A DNA stretch of 16,318 bases from Nitrospinota bacterium (GTDB taxonomy: Bacteria > Tectomicrobia > Entotheonellia > J063): positions 1 through 16,318 of the forward strand of contig RFHZ01000545.1 of the NCBI GenBank assembly GCA_003696125.1. Direction: 5' to 3'. A model generated the notes under the pieces. It searched no databases and was not told where the DNA came from. It saw only the letters and a list, made by a program, of their open reading frames with translations. The translations under genes were made by a program, and so were the position numbers. Numbering within the stretch: the first letter of the stretch is position 1; each line of letters begins with the position of its first letter. Shown here in pieces: positions 6,986 to 14,586 of this stretch.

Positions 6986-8685
6986 GACGCATCCTCTTCC
7001 GTATCGATCAGAAGGGGTACGGGGCCTACAAGGAGATCGAAGGGGTCTACGATTTCGGCTCCTTTGTTCTCTGTATCGATCACGTCCAGGGGGATCCCTT
7101 TGCTTCCCCTTCCCGGGTCCGCGTGGTGGTTCCGGCGCGGGAAGCCGGTTTCCCTGCAGCCCTCTATACCAGCTCCTCCCGTCGGATCGGCCTGCAAGAC
7201 TATCTTACCCGGGCATTTGCCGTGGCCATCCGTCAGGTTGCCAAAGGGGATCGGGGGATGGGGAAGAGTGGCCTCATTCAGATCGATGGCTGTGGACAGG
7301 AAGTGCTCGAGCGTACCGCCATGCGGATCGATGCGGCCGGGAATGTAGAGGCCCGCTTTGTCATGGGACTCCCGGCGCGAGGGAGAACGATCCTGGGACA
7401 ACAGGCAGAAGCCATGTTCTTTGAAGAAGTACCGGCCATCGTTTCCCGTGCGCTCTGCTATCGTAACCTCCCCCGGCAGAGTGTGCAGCAACATGTGGAG
7501 GCGGTGGAAGACCAGGACCATCTCCGGGCCCACCTGCGGGAGAGGGGACTGGTCGCCTTTCTCGGTAACGGTGCTATCCTCCCACGACGGAGTGGAGTGG
7601 ATGATCGTCCCCTGGTAGGGGGACGGGGCACGGTGGTCGTCCCTTTCCACTCCCCCCCTAGCCTGGCCGTGACTCTAAACGTACCCAATGCCGGTCCCAT
7701 AACCGGTATGGGAATTCCAGAAGGGATTACCCTGATCGTGGGAGGGGGATTTCACGGGAAGTCAACCCTCCTGCGGGCGATCGAGCGTGGGGTGTACAAC
7801 CATATCCCCGGCGATGGCAGAGAGTGGGTGGTCACCATTCCCGAAGCGGTCAAAATCCGGGCCGAAGATGGGAGGCGAATCGAGAAGGTGAACATCAGCC
7901 CCTTTATCCAGTCCCTCCCCTTTGGGAAGGATACCACCAGCTTTTCTACGGATAACGCCAGTGGGAGTACCTCGCAGGCAGCCAACATCATGGAGGCGCT
8001 GGAGATGGGCTCTCGCCTCCTCTTAATCGACGAGGACACCTCGGCCACCAACTTCATGATCCGGGATCGGCGGATGCAGAGACTGGTGCAGAAAGAGAAG
8101 GAGCCGATCACCCCGTTCCTGGATAAGGTCAAGCAGATCTACCAGGACCTGGGGGTTTCCACCATCCTGGTCATGGGCGGGTCGGGAGACTATTTCGATG
8201 TAGCCGACTATGTGCTCATGATGGATAGCTATGAAGCCAGAGATGTGACCGAGCAGGCACGGGCGGTGATGGCCGAATTCCCCTCGCAACGGCAACCGGA
8301 AGGGGGAGCCCATTTCGGTGAGATCTCCCCCCGGGTTCCGGCAGCAGAGAGCTTTGATTCACGCCGGGGACGGCGAGAGGTCAAAATCGATGCCAAGGGA
8401 CTCCATACCATCGTCTACGGCACCACGACGATCGATCTCAGCTACCTGGAGCAGCTCGTTGACCCGAGCCAGACCCGGGCCATCGGCGCGAGTATCTATT
8501 ACGCCTGTACCCGCTATATGGACGGTAAACGGTCTCTGCCCGAGATCCTCCGGCAGGTCATGGCCGATATCGACCAGGCCGGACTCGACGTGCTCACCCC
8601 GATCAAAGTCGGGAATCTGGCGCGACCCCGACCGTTTGAGATTGCAGGTGCCATCAACCGCATGCGTACATTGAGGATACGGTAA
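6982..8685 (+). CDS. Predicted ABC-class ATPase (COG3044-like), non-standard start
   Basis: This belongs to a family annotated as 'predicted ATPase of the ABC class'; its cellular role is not established. The conserved N-terminal part (ILFRIDQKGYGAYKEIEG.., IDHVQGDPFASPSRVRV) precedes Walker A GGGFHGKST (residues 254-262 from CTG 6982) and Walker B-like LLLIDEDTSATNFM (Asp350-Glu351). It continues with VMGGSGDYFDVADYVLMMD and a ~120-residue C-terminal region. The frame is open from 6934, yet the first ATG/GTG/TTG is GTG 7123, inside the conserved N-terminal domain. CTG 6982 overlaps the yajC stop as CTGA, like the ATGA and GTGA junctions elsewhere in this operon. ATC 6937 has AAAGGAGGGG at 6920-6929 with a 7-base spacer. 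I give the CTG as the shortest start that keeps the conserved region; a frameshift or sequence error is also possible. Length is about 567 residues. Confidence 0.85.
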   Translation: MRRILFRIDQKGYGAYKEIEGVYDFGSFVLCIDHVQGDPFASPSRVRVVVPAREAGFPAALYTSSSRRIGLQDYLTRAFAVAIRQVAKGDRGMGKSGLIQIDGCGQEVLERTAMRIDAAGNVEARFVMGLPARGRTILGQQAEAMFFEEVPAIVSRALCYRNLPRQSVQQHVEAVEDQDHLRAHLRERGLVAFLGNGAILPRRSGVDDRPLVGGRGTVVVPFHSPPSLAVTLNVPNAGPITGMGIPEGITLIVGGGFHGKSTLLRAIERGVYNHIPGDGREWVVTIPEAVKIRAEDGRRIEKVNISPFIQSLPFGKDTTSFSTDNASGSTSQAANIMEALEMGSRLLLIDEDTSATNFMIRDRRMQRLVQKEKEPITPFLDKVKQIYQDLGVSTILVMGGSGDYFDVADYVLMMDSYEARDVTEQARAVMAEFPSQRQPEGGAHFGEISPRVPAAESFDSRRGRREVKIDAKGLHTIVYGTTTIDLSYLEQLVDPSQTRAIGASIYYACTRYMDGKRSLPEILRQVMADIDQAGLDVLTPIKVGNLARPRPFEIAGAINRMRTLRIR

Positions 8686-8765
8686 AAGGGACCGGGGAGA
8701 AGCGGCCTTCCCTCTCCTCCCCGTCTCCGGGTGAACAGCGGAAGGTGAAGGAAAAGGAGAGAGGC

Positions 8766-10316
8766 GTGAGAAAGGATCTACAGTGGAAAACAGCCCTGAT
8801 TGTCATCGTAATAGGGGTGGCGGTCTGGTATAATTTCCCCCCTGGCAAGAACTTAAACCTCGGACTCGATTTGCAGGGCGGGGTACATCTCCTCCTGGAG
8901 GTGGAGGCGGATAAGGTGGTAGAAAGCGCCCTGGAACGGTATCAGTTTGAGCTGGAGAGCGCGTTCAAGGAGGAAAAACTCCCGCTCCAGGCTGTCCGCA
9001 TAGAAGGGGGAAATACCAACCGGTTGATCCTCCAGTTCACCGAGAAGGTGGATCCGGCCAAGGTGGACGAGGTGCTCGCCTCCTATCCACTGCTGAGACG
9101 GGTATCCAGTCAGGATAACCGGTTTGTCTACCAGATCGATTCCCAGCGGGTGGAGGAGATGAAATCCAAGGCGGTCGAACAGGCCCTGGAAACGATCCGC
9201 AACCGGGTGGACCAGTTCGGTGTGGCCGAGCCGACCATCCAGCGCAAGGGGGAACGGGGGATCATCGTCGAGCTCCCCGGCATCAAAGATACGGATCGCG
9301 CCATCCAGTTGATCGGGAAGACGGCCCGGCTCGAATTCCGGCTGGTCGATGATGAGAACAGCCTGGAAGAAGCGCTTAAAGGCAAGGTCCCGGAAGGGGA
9401 TGAGATCCTCTATCGCCGGGTGGTGGACAAGGAGACGAGGACGGTAAGCAAAGAGCCGTTCCTCTTGAAAAAACAGGTGCTGTTAACCGGTGATGCGCTG
9501 ACCGATGCCCGGATGCAGATCGGCTCTCGCTTCAACGAGCCGTACGTCTCTCTCTCCTTTGATAAGGAAGGAGCCAAGCTCTTTGAACGCATCACGGCGG
9601 AAAATGTGGGAAAGCGACTGGCCATTGTCCTGGATAACACGGTCTACTCTGCCCCGGTGATTCGGGAACGGATCGGAGGAGGACGGGCCCAGATCACCGG
9701 GCTCTTTACCATCGAGGAGGCACGAGACCTGGCCATCGTGCTGCGGGCCGGCGCCCTTCCTGCCCCGGTGCGTATCGAGGAGAATCGAACCGTGGGTCCT
9801 TCCCTGGGAGCAGACTCGATCCGGCAGGGGATCACGGCCATCCTGGTGGGAGGGATTCTGGTGCTCATCTTCATGATCATTTACTACCGTCTTTCTGGCG
9901 TCATCGCCGATGTGGCCCTCTTCCTCAACCTGGTTCTCCTGACCGGTGCCCTGGCCTACTTCCATGCCACCCTGACCCTCCCCGGGATTGCGGGAATCCT
10001 CCTCACCATCGGTATGGCGGTGGATGCCAACGTCTTGATCTTTGAACGGATCCGGGAGGAGTTGCGGGTAGGAAAAACGATACGTGCCGCGGTGGATGCC
10101 GGGTTTTCCAAGGCTTTTCTTACCATTGTCGATGCCAACGTGACCACGGTCATCGCCGCCCTGGTCCTCTTTCAGTTCGGCACCGGACCGGTCAAGGGGT
10201 TTGCCGTTACCCTCTCCCTGGGTATTGCGGCCTCTATGTTCACCGCGGTCTTTGTCTCGCGGGTGATCTTTGAGCATATCCTGAGCCGACGCAAGGTCAG
10301 CCAGTTGAGTATCTAG
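8766..10316 (+). CDS. secD: Protein translocase subunit SecD
   Basis: SecD works with SecF to draw exported proteins out of the SecYEG channel using the proton gradient. The protein has 516 residues: one N-terminal membrane helix (about 8-24), the conserved NLGLDLQGGVHLLLEV, a large periplasmic P1 region containing ETIRNRVDQFGVAEPTIQRK, then five C-terminal membrane helices with GMAVDANVLIFERIREEL carrying the conserved Asp. GTG 8766 is preferred because AAGGAG (8754-8759) lies 6 bases before it. GTG 8745, seven codons upstream, has no usable ribosome site but remains in frame. The spacer after the ATPase gene (8686-8765) is pyrimidine-rich and holds no clear promoter, so it is probably read from upstream. 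Confidence 0.95.
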   Translation: MRKDLQWKTALIVIVIGVAVWYNFPPGKNLNLGLDLQGGVHLLLEVEADKVVESALERYQFELESAFKEEKLPLQAVRIEGGNTNRLILQFTEKVDPAKVDEVLASYPLLRRVSSQDNRFVYQIDSQRVEEMKSKAVEQALETIRNRVDQFGVAEPTIQRKGERGIIVELPGIKDTDRAIQLIGKTARLEFRLVDDENSLEEALKGKVPEGDEILYRRVVDKETRTVSKEPFLLKKQVLLTGDALTDARMQIGSRFNEPYVSLSFDKEGAKLFERITAENVGKRLAIVLDNTVYSAPVIRERIGGGRAQITGLFTIEEARDLAIVLRAGALPAPVRIEENRTVGPSLGADSIRQGITAILVGGILVLIFMIIYYRLSGVIADVALFLNLVLLTGALAYFHATLTLPGIAGILLTIGMAVDANVLIFERIREELRVGKTIRAAVDAGFSKAFLTIVDANVTTVIAALVLFQFGTGPVKGFAVTLSLGIAASMFTAVFVSRVIFEHILSRRKVSQLSI

Positions 10317-10362
10317 TCTGGGAACGATTGCAATGAACGCTTAAAGGGTCAACGGAGGAATC

Positions 10363-11286
10363 ATGGAACTGATCAAGCCGGGAACAAATTTCGATTTTGT
10401 AGGGAAGATGAGGAAATGCCTCCTCGCTTCCGGAATACTGATTCTCCTCTCCCTCCTGCTCCTGCTGGTGAAGGGACCCAACTATGGGATCGACTTTGCC
10501 GGGGGAACGCTGCTCGAGTTCCGCTTCCCCCGTCCTCTTCCCATCGAGCAGATTCGACAGGCGCTGCAGAAGATCGGCCTGGGCAAGAGCATCATCCAGG
10601 CGGCAGGCGAGGGGAGAGACATCCTCATCCGGGTTCAGGAGACCGATCAGCCGTTGCAGGAGTTGCGTCATCAGATCCAGGAGACCTTGAAAAGCGAACT
10701 CAAGGAAGAGTTTGAGGTGCTGCGGGTGGACCAGGTGGGTCCCAAAGCCGGCACTGCGCTGCGACGGCAGGCCCTGCTGGCGCTCATCTATGCCACCATC
10801 GGCGTCCTCATCTATATCTCCTGGCGCTTCGAGTTTCGCTTTGGGATCGCCGCGGTCCTGGCTCTGGTGCACGACGTGATCATTACGGTCGGCATATTCA
10901 CCGCCTTGAACAAGGAATTTACCCTCACCGTCATCGCCGCCCTGCTCACCATTGCCGGGTACTCCCTGAATGATACCATTGTCGTCTTCGACCGCATCCG
11001 GGAAAACCTTCGCTTCCGGAAACGTGAGGTGTATGCGGGGGTGATCAACAGGAGCATCAACGAGACCTTGAGTCGAACGATCCTGACCTCTGGCACAACC
11101 TTACTGGTGGTTCTGGCCCTCTTCTTCTTAGGAGGACCGGTGATCCATGACTTTGCCTTTGTCTTGCTGGTGGGGATCATCACCGGTACCTACTCTTCCA
11201 TCTTTGTGGCCAGTCCCATCCTGGTCTTCTGGCAGGTCGATGTCAAAACCAAACTCAAACCGCTGATCACGACTGGAAAACGGTAA
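10363..11286 (+). CDS. secF: Protein translocase subunit SecF
   Basis: This is the partner of SecD in the proton-driven secretion motor. It has 307 residues: membrane helix 1 (about 22-38), the SecF signature YGIDFAGGTLLEFRFP, a short periplasmic domain, and five further membrane helices with NDTIVVFDRIRENLRFRK, the counterpart of the SecD cytoplasmic motif. CGGAGG at 10352-10357 precedes the ATG. The 46 bases between secD and secF show no terminator. This is the last gene of the long plus-strand run; no clear intrinsic terminator follows in the 50 bases after the stop. Confidence 0.95.
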   Translation: MELIKPGTNFDFVGKMRKCLLASGILILLSLLLLLVKGPNYGIDFAGGTLLEFRFPRPLPIEQIRQALQKIGLGKSIIQAAGEGRDILIRVQETDQPLQELRHQIQETLKSELKEEFEVLRVDQVGPKAGTALRRQALLALIYATIGVLIYISWRFEFRFGIAAVLALVHDVIITVGIFTALNKEFTLTVIAALLTIAGYSLNDTIVVFDRIRENLRFRKREVYAGVINRSINETLSRTILTSGTTLLVVLALFFLGGPVIHDFAFVLLVGIITGTYSSIFVASPILVFWQVDVKTKLKPLITTGKR

Positions 11287-11338
11287 AAGGCCTGCCGCTC
11301 ACGTACGGGAATCACCGAGCCGGGTTCCTGTCCACCTC

Positions 11339-11367
11339 TTGACGGAGAGGTCTCCCTGTGTTACAAC
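11339..11367 (+). promoter_or_regulatory. Sigma70-like promoter upstream of E1 genes
   Basis: TTGACG at 11339-11344 and TACAAC at 11362-11367 are separated by exactly 17 bases (5/6 and 4/6 matches to the -35 and -10 consensus). The expected start site would be near 11374, giving a leader of about 45 bases before the E1-alpha ATG. The -35 box overlaps a small inverted repeat (ACCTCT 11334-11339 / AGAGGT 11346-11351). An additional GAAC-TTGT-GTTC inverted repeat at 11384-11395 lies just after the expected start site and could be an operator (inference). Confidence 0.5.
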
Positions 11368-11419
11368 TCTCTTAGACAGGGTTGAACTTGTGTTCCAGAC
11401 TAGATGAGGAGAGCATCGT

Positions 11420-12385
11420 ATGGATCTATCCAAAGAAAAATTACTGGAGATGTACCGCACCATGCTCAAGATTCGGATCTTTGAGGAGACCGCCCTCTAT
11501 GAGTCATCCCGGGGGAATGTGCAGGGAGCGTTGCATCTTTACATCGGAGAGGAAGCCGTTGCCGTTGGGGTCTGTGCGAATCTGCGCAAAGAGGACTATA
11601 TCACCAGTACCCATCGCGGGCATGGACACTGTATCGCCAAAGGGGCAGATGTGAAACGCATGATGGCCGAACTCTTCGGGAAGGTTACCGGTTACTGCAA
11701 AGGAAAGGGAGGCTCCATGCACATCGCCGACTTTTCCATCGGCATGCTGGGGGCCAACGGTATCGTGGCCGGTGGGATCGGGATGGCTACCGGTGCTGCT
11801 CTGGCCATTCAGATGCGTAAGACCGACCAGGTCACGGTCTGCTTCTTCGGGGATGGTGCGGCCAATCGGGGTCCATTTCACGAGGGACTCAACATGGCAG
11901 CAGTCTGGAAACTCCCGGTCGTCTTTGTCTGCGAAAACAACCGCTACGCGCAGTGGACTCCCCAGGAGAAGGTCACCCTGGTGACCGATATCGCCGATAT
12001 GGCCGTGGCGTACGGCATGCCCGGGGTGAGCGTAGACGGCATGGATGTCATGGCCGTCTATGAGACGGCGCATCAGGCCATCAGCAGGGCCCGCAGGGGA
12101 GAAGGGCCTACGCTGGTCGAGTGCAAGACGTATCGTTTCCATGGACACTCCCTCGGCGATGCCCAGCAGTACCGGAGCAAAGAGGAGGTTGCCGAATGGT
12201 CTAAACGAGACCCGATCAAACTCTTCCAGGCGTTTCTCCAGGACAAGAGCCTCCTTACCGAGGCCGAGGCGAAACAGATAGAGGAATCGGTCAGGCGCGA
12301 GATCGAAGAAGCGGTGGAATTTGCCTCCTCGAGTCCATTTCCGCCCCCGGAAGAGGTATTTGAAGACGTGGTATCTAAAGCATAA
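11420..12385 (+). CDS. pdhA: 2-oxoacid dehydrogenase E1 component, alpha subunit (pyruvate/acetoin type)
   Basis: This is the thiamine-diphosphate-binding half of the E1 decarboxylase, which acts with the beta subunit and transfers the acyl group to a lipoyl E2. It has 321 residues. Key segments: HLYIGEEAVAVGVCANL, STHRGHGHCIAKG, GKGGSMHIADFSIGMLGANG, and the ThDP/Mg motif GDGAANRGPFHEGLN.. ending in CENN (Gly-Asp-Gly to Asn-Asn). It closes with the typical YRFHGHSLGDAQQYRSKEEV. The wording is as close to acetoin dehydrogenase AcoA as to PDH E1-alpha, so the substrate is not settled by sequence alone. GAGGAGAG at 11406-11413 precedes the ATG. The beta subunit follows after 13 bases, but no E2 or E3 gene is next to it. 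Confidence 0.9.
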   Translation: MDLSKEKLLEMYRTMLKIRIFEETALYESSRGNVQGALHLYIGEEAVAVGVCANLRKEDYITSTHRGHGHCIAKGADVKRMMAELFGKVTGYCKGKGGSMHIADFSIGMLGANGIVAGGIGMATGAALAIQMRKTDQVTVCFFGDGAANRGPFHEGLNMAAVWKLPVVFVCENNRYAQWTPQEKVTLVTDIADMAVAYGMPGVSVDGMDVMAVYETAHQAISRARRGEGPTLVECKTYRFHGHSLGDAQQYRSKEEVAEWSKRDPIKLFQAFLQDKSLLTEAEAKQIEESVRREIEEAVEFASSSPFPPPEEVFEDVVSKA

Positions 12386-12398
12386 GAAGGAGACAGGC

Positions 12399-13367
12399 AT
12401 GCGCACAATTTCCTTTCGCGAGGCCATTCGCGATGCAATCCTGGAGGAGATGGAGCGAGACGATCGTGTCTTTGTTTTGGGAGAGGATGTGATTGCCCAC
12501 GGGGGACCGTACGGGGTCACCAAGGGGATCGCCGAGAAGTTTCCTGATCGGATCCGCGAGACACCGATCTCTGAATCGGGCATTGCCGGCGTCACCTTAG
12601 GAGCGGCCCTGGTCGGGATGCGTCCCATCGCCGAGATCATGTACGTCGATTTTGTCACCTGTTGTATGGATGAAATCGTGAACCAGGCGGCCAAGATCCG
12701 CTACATGTTCGGTGGACAGACCGATGTTCCCCTGGTCATTCGCCTCCCCTGTGGTGCCGCCCGCCTCATCGCTGCCCAACACTCCCAGACACTCGAAGCC
12801 TGGTTCATGTACATCCCCGGACTTCGCGTGGTGGTGCCCTCCACCCCTTACGATGCCAAAGGACTGATGAAGGCGGCTATCCGGAGCAAGGACCCGGTCC
12901 TCTACTTCGAGTACAAGCGGATGTACAGCATGGAAGGTCCGGTTCCGGAAGAGGAGTATGTGATTCCGTTAGGACAGGCAGACATCAAGCGCGAGGGAAC
13001 CGATGTCACCGTCATCGCGACCGGTCCCATGGTGCACAAGGCCTTGGAAGCTGCAGCCAAGCTGGAGCCGGAGGGGATCAGCCTGGAGGTGGTAGACCCC
13101 CGCAGCCTTGCCCCTTTGGACAAGGAGACCATCTTTCGCTCCGTGGAGAAGACCAACCGGGTGGTGATTGCCGAAGAGGAGTGTAAAACCGGTTCCACCG
13201 GGGCAGAGATCGCTGCCCTGATCTGCGAGGAGCGCTTCGATTACCTGGATGGACCGATCAAGCGGGTGGCGGCCAAGGACGTGCCGATGCCTTATAGCCC
13301 GGCTCTCGTCCCCCTGGTCATTCCCCAGACCGAGGACATCATCGCGGCGGTGAAATCCTTCTTTTAA
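12399..13367 (+). CDS. pdhB: 2-oxoacid dehydrogenase E1 component, beta subunit (pyruvate/acetoin type)
   Basis: This is the transketolase-like beta subunit that completes the E1 heterotetramer. It has 322 residues. It starts with the typical RTISFREAIRDAILEEMERD and has VFVLGEDVIAHGGPYGVTKG, TPISESGIAGVTLGAAL, EIMYVDFVTCCMDEIVNQAA, the LPCGAA..QHSQTLEAWF segment, PGLRVVVPSTPYDAKGL, the C-terminal transketolase domain (VTVIATGPMVHKALEAA, EVVDPRSLAPLD) and KRVAAKDVPMPYSP. ATG 12399 is chosen because AAGGAG (12387-12392) lies 6 bases before it and the product starts as the family does; an open frame continues upstream to 12321 but only through the alpha gene. Its TAA shares three of four bases with the stop codon of the convergent gene on the other strand. 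Confidence 0.92.
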   Translation: MRTISFREAIRDAILEEMERDDRVFVLGEDVIAHGGPYGVTKGIAEKFPDRIRETPISESGIAGVTLGAALVGMRPIAEIMYVDFVTCCMDEIVNQAAKIRYMFGGQTDVPLVIRLPCGAARLIAAQHSQTLEAWFMYIPGLRVVVPSTPYDAKGLMKAAIRSKDPVLYFEYKRMYSMEGPVPEEEYVIPLGQADIKREGTDVTVIATGPMVHKALEAAAKLEPEGISLEVVDPRSLAPLDKETIFRSVEKTNRVVIAEEECKTGSTGAEIAALICEERFDYLDGPIKRVAAKDVPMPYSPALVPLVIPQTEDIIAAVKSFF

Positions 13368-14209
13368 GGGGTGAGAGGGACCGCTTCCCAGCCGTTCAAT
13401 GTCCGCTGGTAGACTTCCCTGTACCCGATCTCCTGGAGCAGGGAGGCGGCTTCGGCAAAGTGGGCCTGCAGGTGGGCAGGAGTGTGCGCATCGGAGTTGA
13501 TCATCACTCTGATGTCCAGTTCCCGGCACCTTTTGAGAATCGCTCGACTCGGGTACATCTCGCCCACCGGTTTTTGCAGGCCGGCCGTGTTCACCTCCAC
13601 GATCATGGAAGAGGCGGCCAGCACGGCCAGCGTTTCCTCTACAGCCGCCCGGTACCAGCTTTCCTCCTCGGAAAAATACCGTTGCTGGTGGTTGTACTTC
13701 TTGATCACATCGAGATGTCCCACCACATCGTGCGTGCGTTCTTCTACCATCTGCCGGATCAGGGCATAGTAGCGCTCTACGGCTGGACGAACCTCACCGT
13801 GAAATATGGTGGCTATCCCCCGGGCAAAGGTGGCCTCATCGGAATCGATCGGCCAGGGGTTCCCTTCCTCGTCCAGATCGACGTAATGCACAGAGCCGAT
13901 GGTGTAGTCAAGAGCAGGGGAAGAGGAGAACGTTGTCTGAAAGGACTCTATGCCCGGGATAAAATCGACCTCCAGCCCCAGGAAGATGGGGAGGATGTCC
14001 CGGTATTGCTGCTGCAAGGCCTTGATACGGGAGACATAGGCGGGGAAGTTTTCGGCCGGCATGGCAAAGGCATTGGGAAAGGGGAGGGGAGCATGACAGG
14101 AGAATCCCAGCGCGGTCATCCCCTGCCCGATAGCCCTCTTTACGTATTCCTCCGGATCTCCCTTTCCATCACAAAACACACAATGCGTATGATAATTGGA
14201 TCGGATCAT
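13364..14209 (-). CDS. PHP-domain phosphoesterase, histidinol-phosphatase type
   Basis: This is a metal-dependent PHP hydrolase of the HisK (histidinol-phosphatase, histidine biosynthesis) type. Metal-ligand motifs are visible: NYHTHCVFCDGKGD at the N-terminus, ALGFSCHAPLPF, the GLEVDFIPG motif, DYTIGSVHYVD, DVVGHLDVIKKYN, VEVNTAGLQKPVGEMYPS and a C-terminal MINSDAHTP. The length of about 281 is normal. No other his gene lies nearby, so the true substrate is uncertain. The start is ATG 14209, with AAGGA and a 6-base spacer on the minus strand; GTG 14212 immediately before it is an alternative. It is the last gene of a three-gene minus-strand unit and converges on pdhB with interlocking stop codons and no terminator between. 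Confidence 0.88.
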   Translation of the reverse strand: MIRSNYHTHCVFCDGKGDPEEYVKRAIGQGMTALGFSCHAPLPFPNAFAMPAENFPAYVSRIKALQQQYRDILPIFLGLEVDFIPGIESFQTTFSSSPALDYTIGSVHYVDLDEEGNPWPIDSDEATFARGIATIFHGEVRPAVERYYALIRQMVEERTHDVVGHLDVIKKYNHQQRYFSEEESWYRAAVEETLAVLAASSMIVEVNTAGLQKPVGEMYPSRAILKRCRELDIRVMINSDAHTPAHLQAHFAEAASLLQEIGYREVYQRTLNGWEAVPLTP

Positions 14210-14230
14210 CACCTTTCCTTGTTCTCCTCC

Positions 14231-14536
14231 CTAAGATGTGTGCCCCTGGCGGGGACGGAGTTCCACCAGCGTTGCTCCCCAACCTCCCGCCTCCTCTCCG
14301 GCCAACCGGAAGGCGGCGACCTCCGGGAGGCGTCGGAGCAATGCATGCACCGTGCGTCGCAAGGTGCCGGTCCCCTTCCCATGAATGATACGTACCTCAA
14401 GGATTCCTCGCTCCTGGCAGAGGGCCAGGTAGTCGGTGACCAGATCTTTGACCTCGCCGGGAGGAAAGGTGTGCAGATCGAGGATCCCGTCGATAGGGAG
14501 TTCGATAGGCTCTCCGGCCTCTGTACACTCGTTCAT
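14231..14536 (-). CDS. Stand-alone Smr-domain protein
   Basis: The 101-residue protein is almost entirely a Smr (small MutS-related) domain: LDLHTFPPGEVKDLVTDYL (family LDLH motif), VRIIHGKGTGTLRRTVHALL (the conserved H-G-K-G-T-G loop) and a final GGWGATLVEL (family G-G-x-G-x-T-x-V). Such domains bind nucleic acid and some are DNA or RNA endonucleases; the same domain closes MutS2 and YdaL/SmrA proteins. A free-standing copy is common but its substrate is usually unknown. AGGAAG lies about 4 bases before the ATG on the minus strand. The PHP gene follows after about 20 bases and an uncharacterised gene precedes it by 50 bases. Confidence 0.88.
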   Translation of the reverse strand: MNECTEAGEPIELPIDGILDLHTFPPGEVKDLVTDYLALCQERGILEVRIIHGKGTGTLRRTVHALLRRLPEVAAFRLAGEEAGGWGATLVELRPRQGHTS

Positions 14537-14586
14537 GGCTCTTCCTGCTCTCCTGCCAGGTCCCAGCCACCAGGGATCGATACATG

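Noticed and set aside
8686-8765. Regulatory element upstream of secD (e.g. a VemP/SecM-like arrest peptide or terminator)
   Set aside because: Only an irregular purine/pyrimidine-rich pairing is possible; there is no T-run, no short ORF with arrest-like sequence and no promoter pattern.
11287-11419. tRNA or intrinsic terminator in the secF-E1 gap
   Set aside because: No cloverleaf or CCA-type end could be drawn, and the one stem (ACCTCT/AGAGGT) lacks a T-run; it overlaps the -35 box instead.
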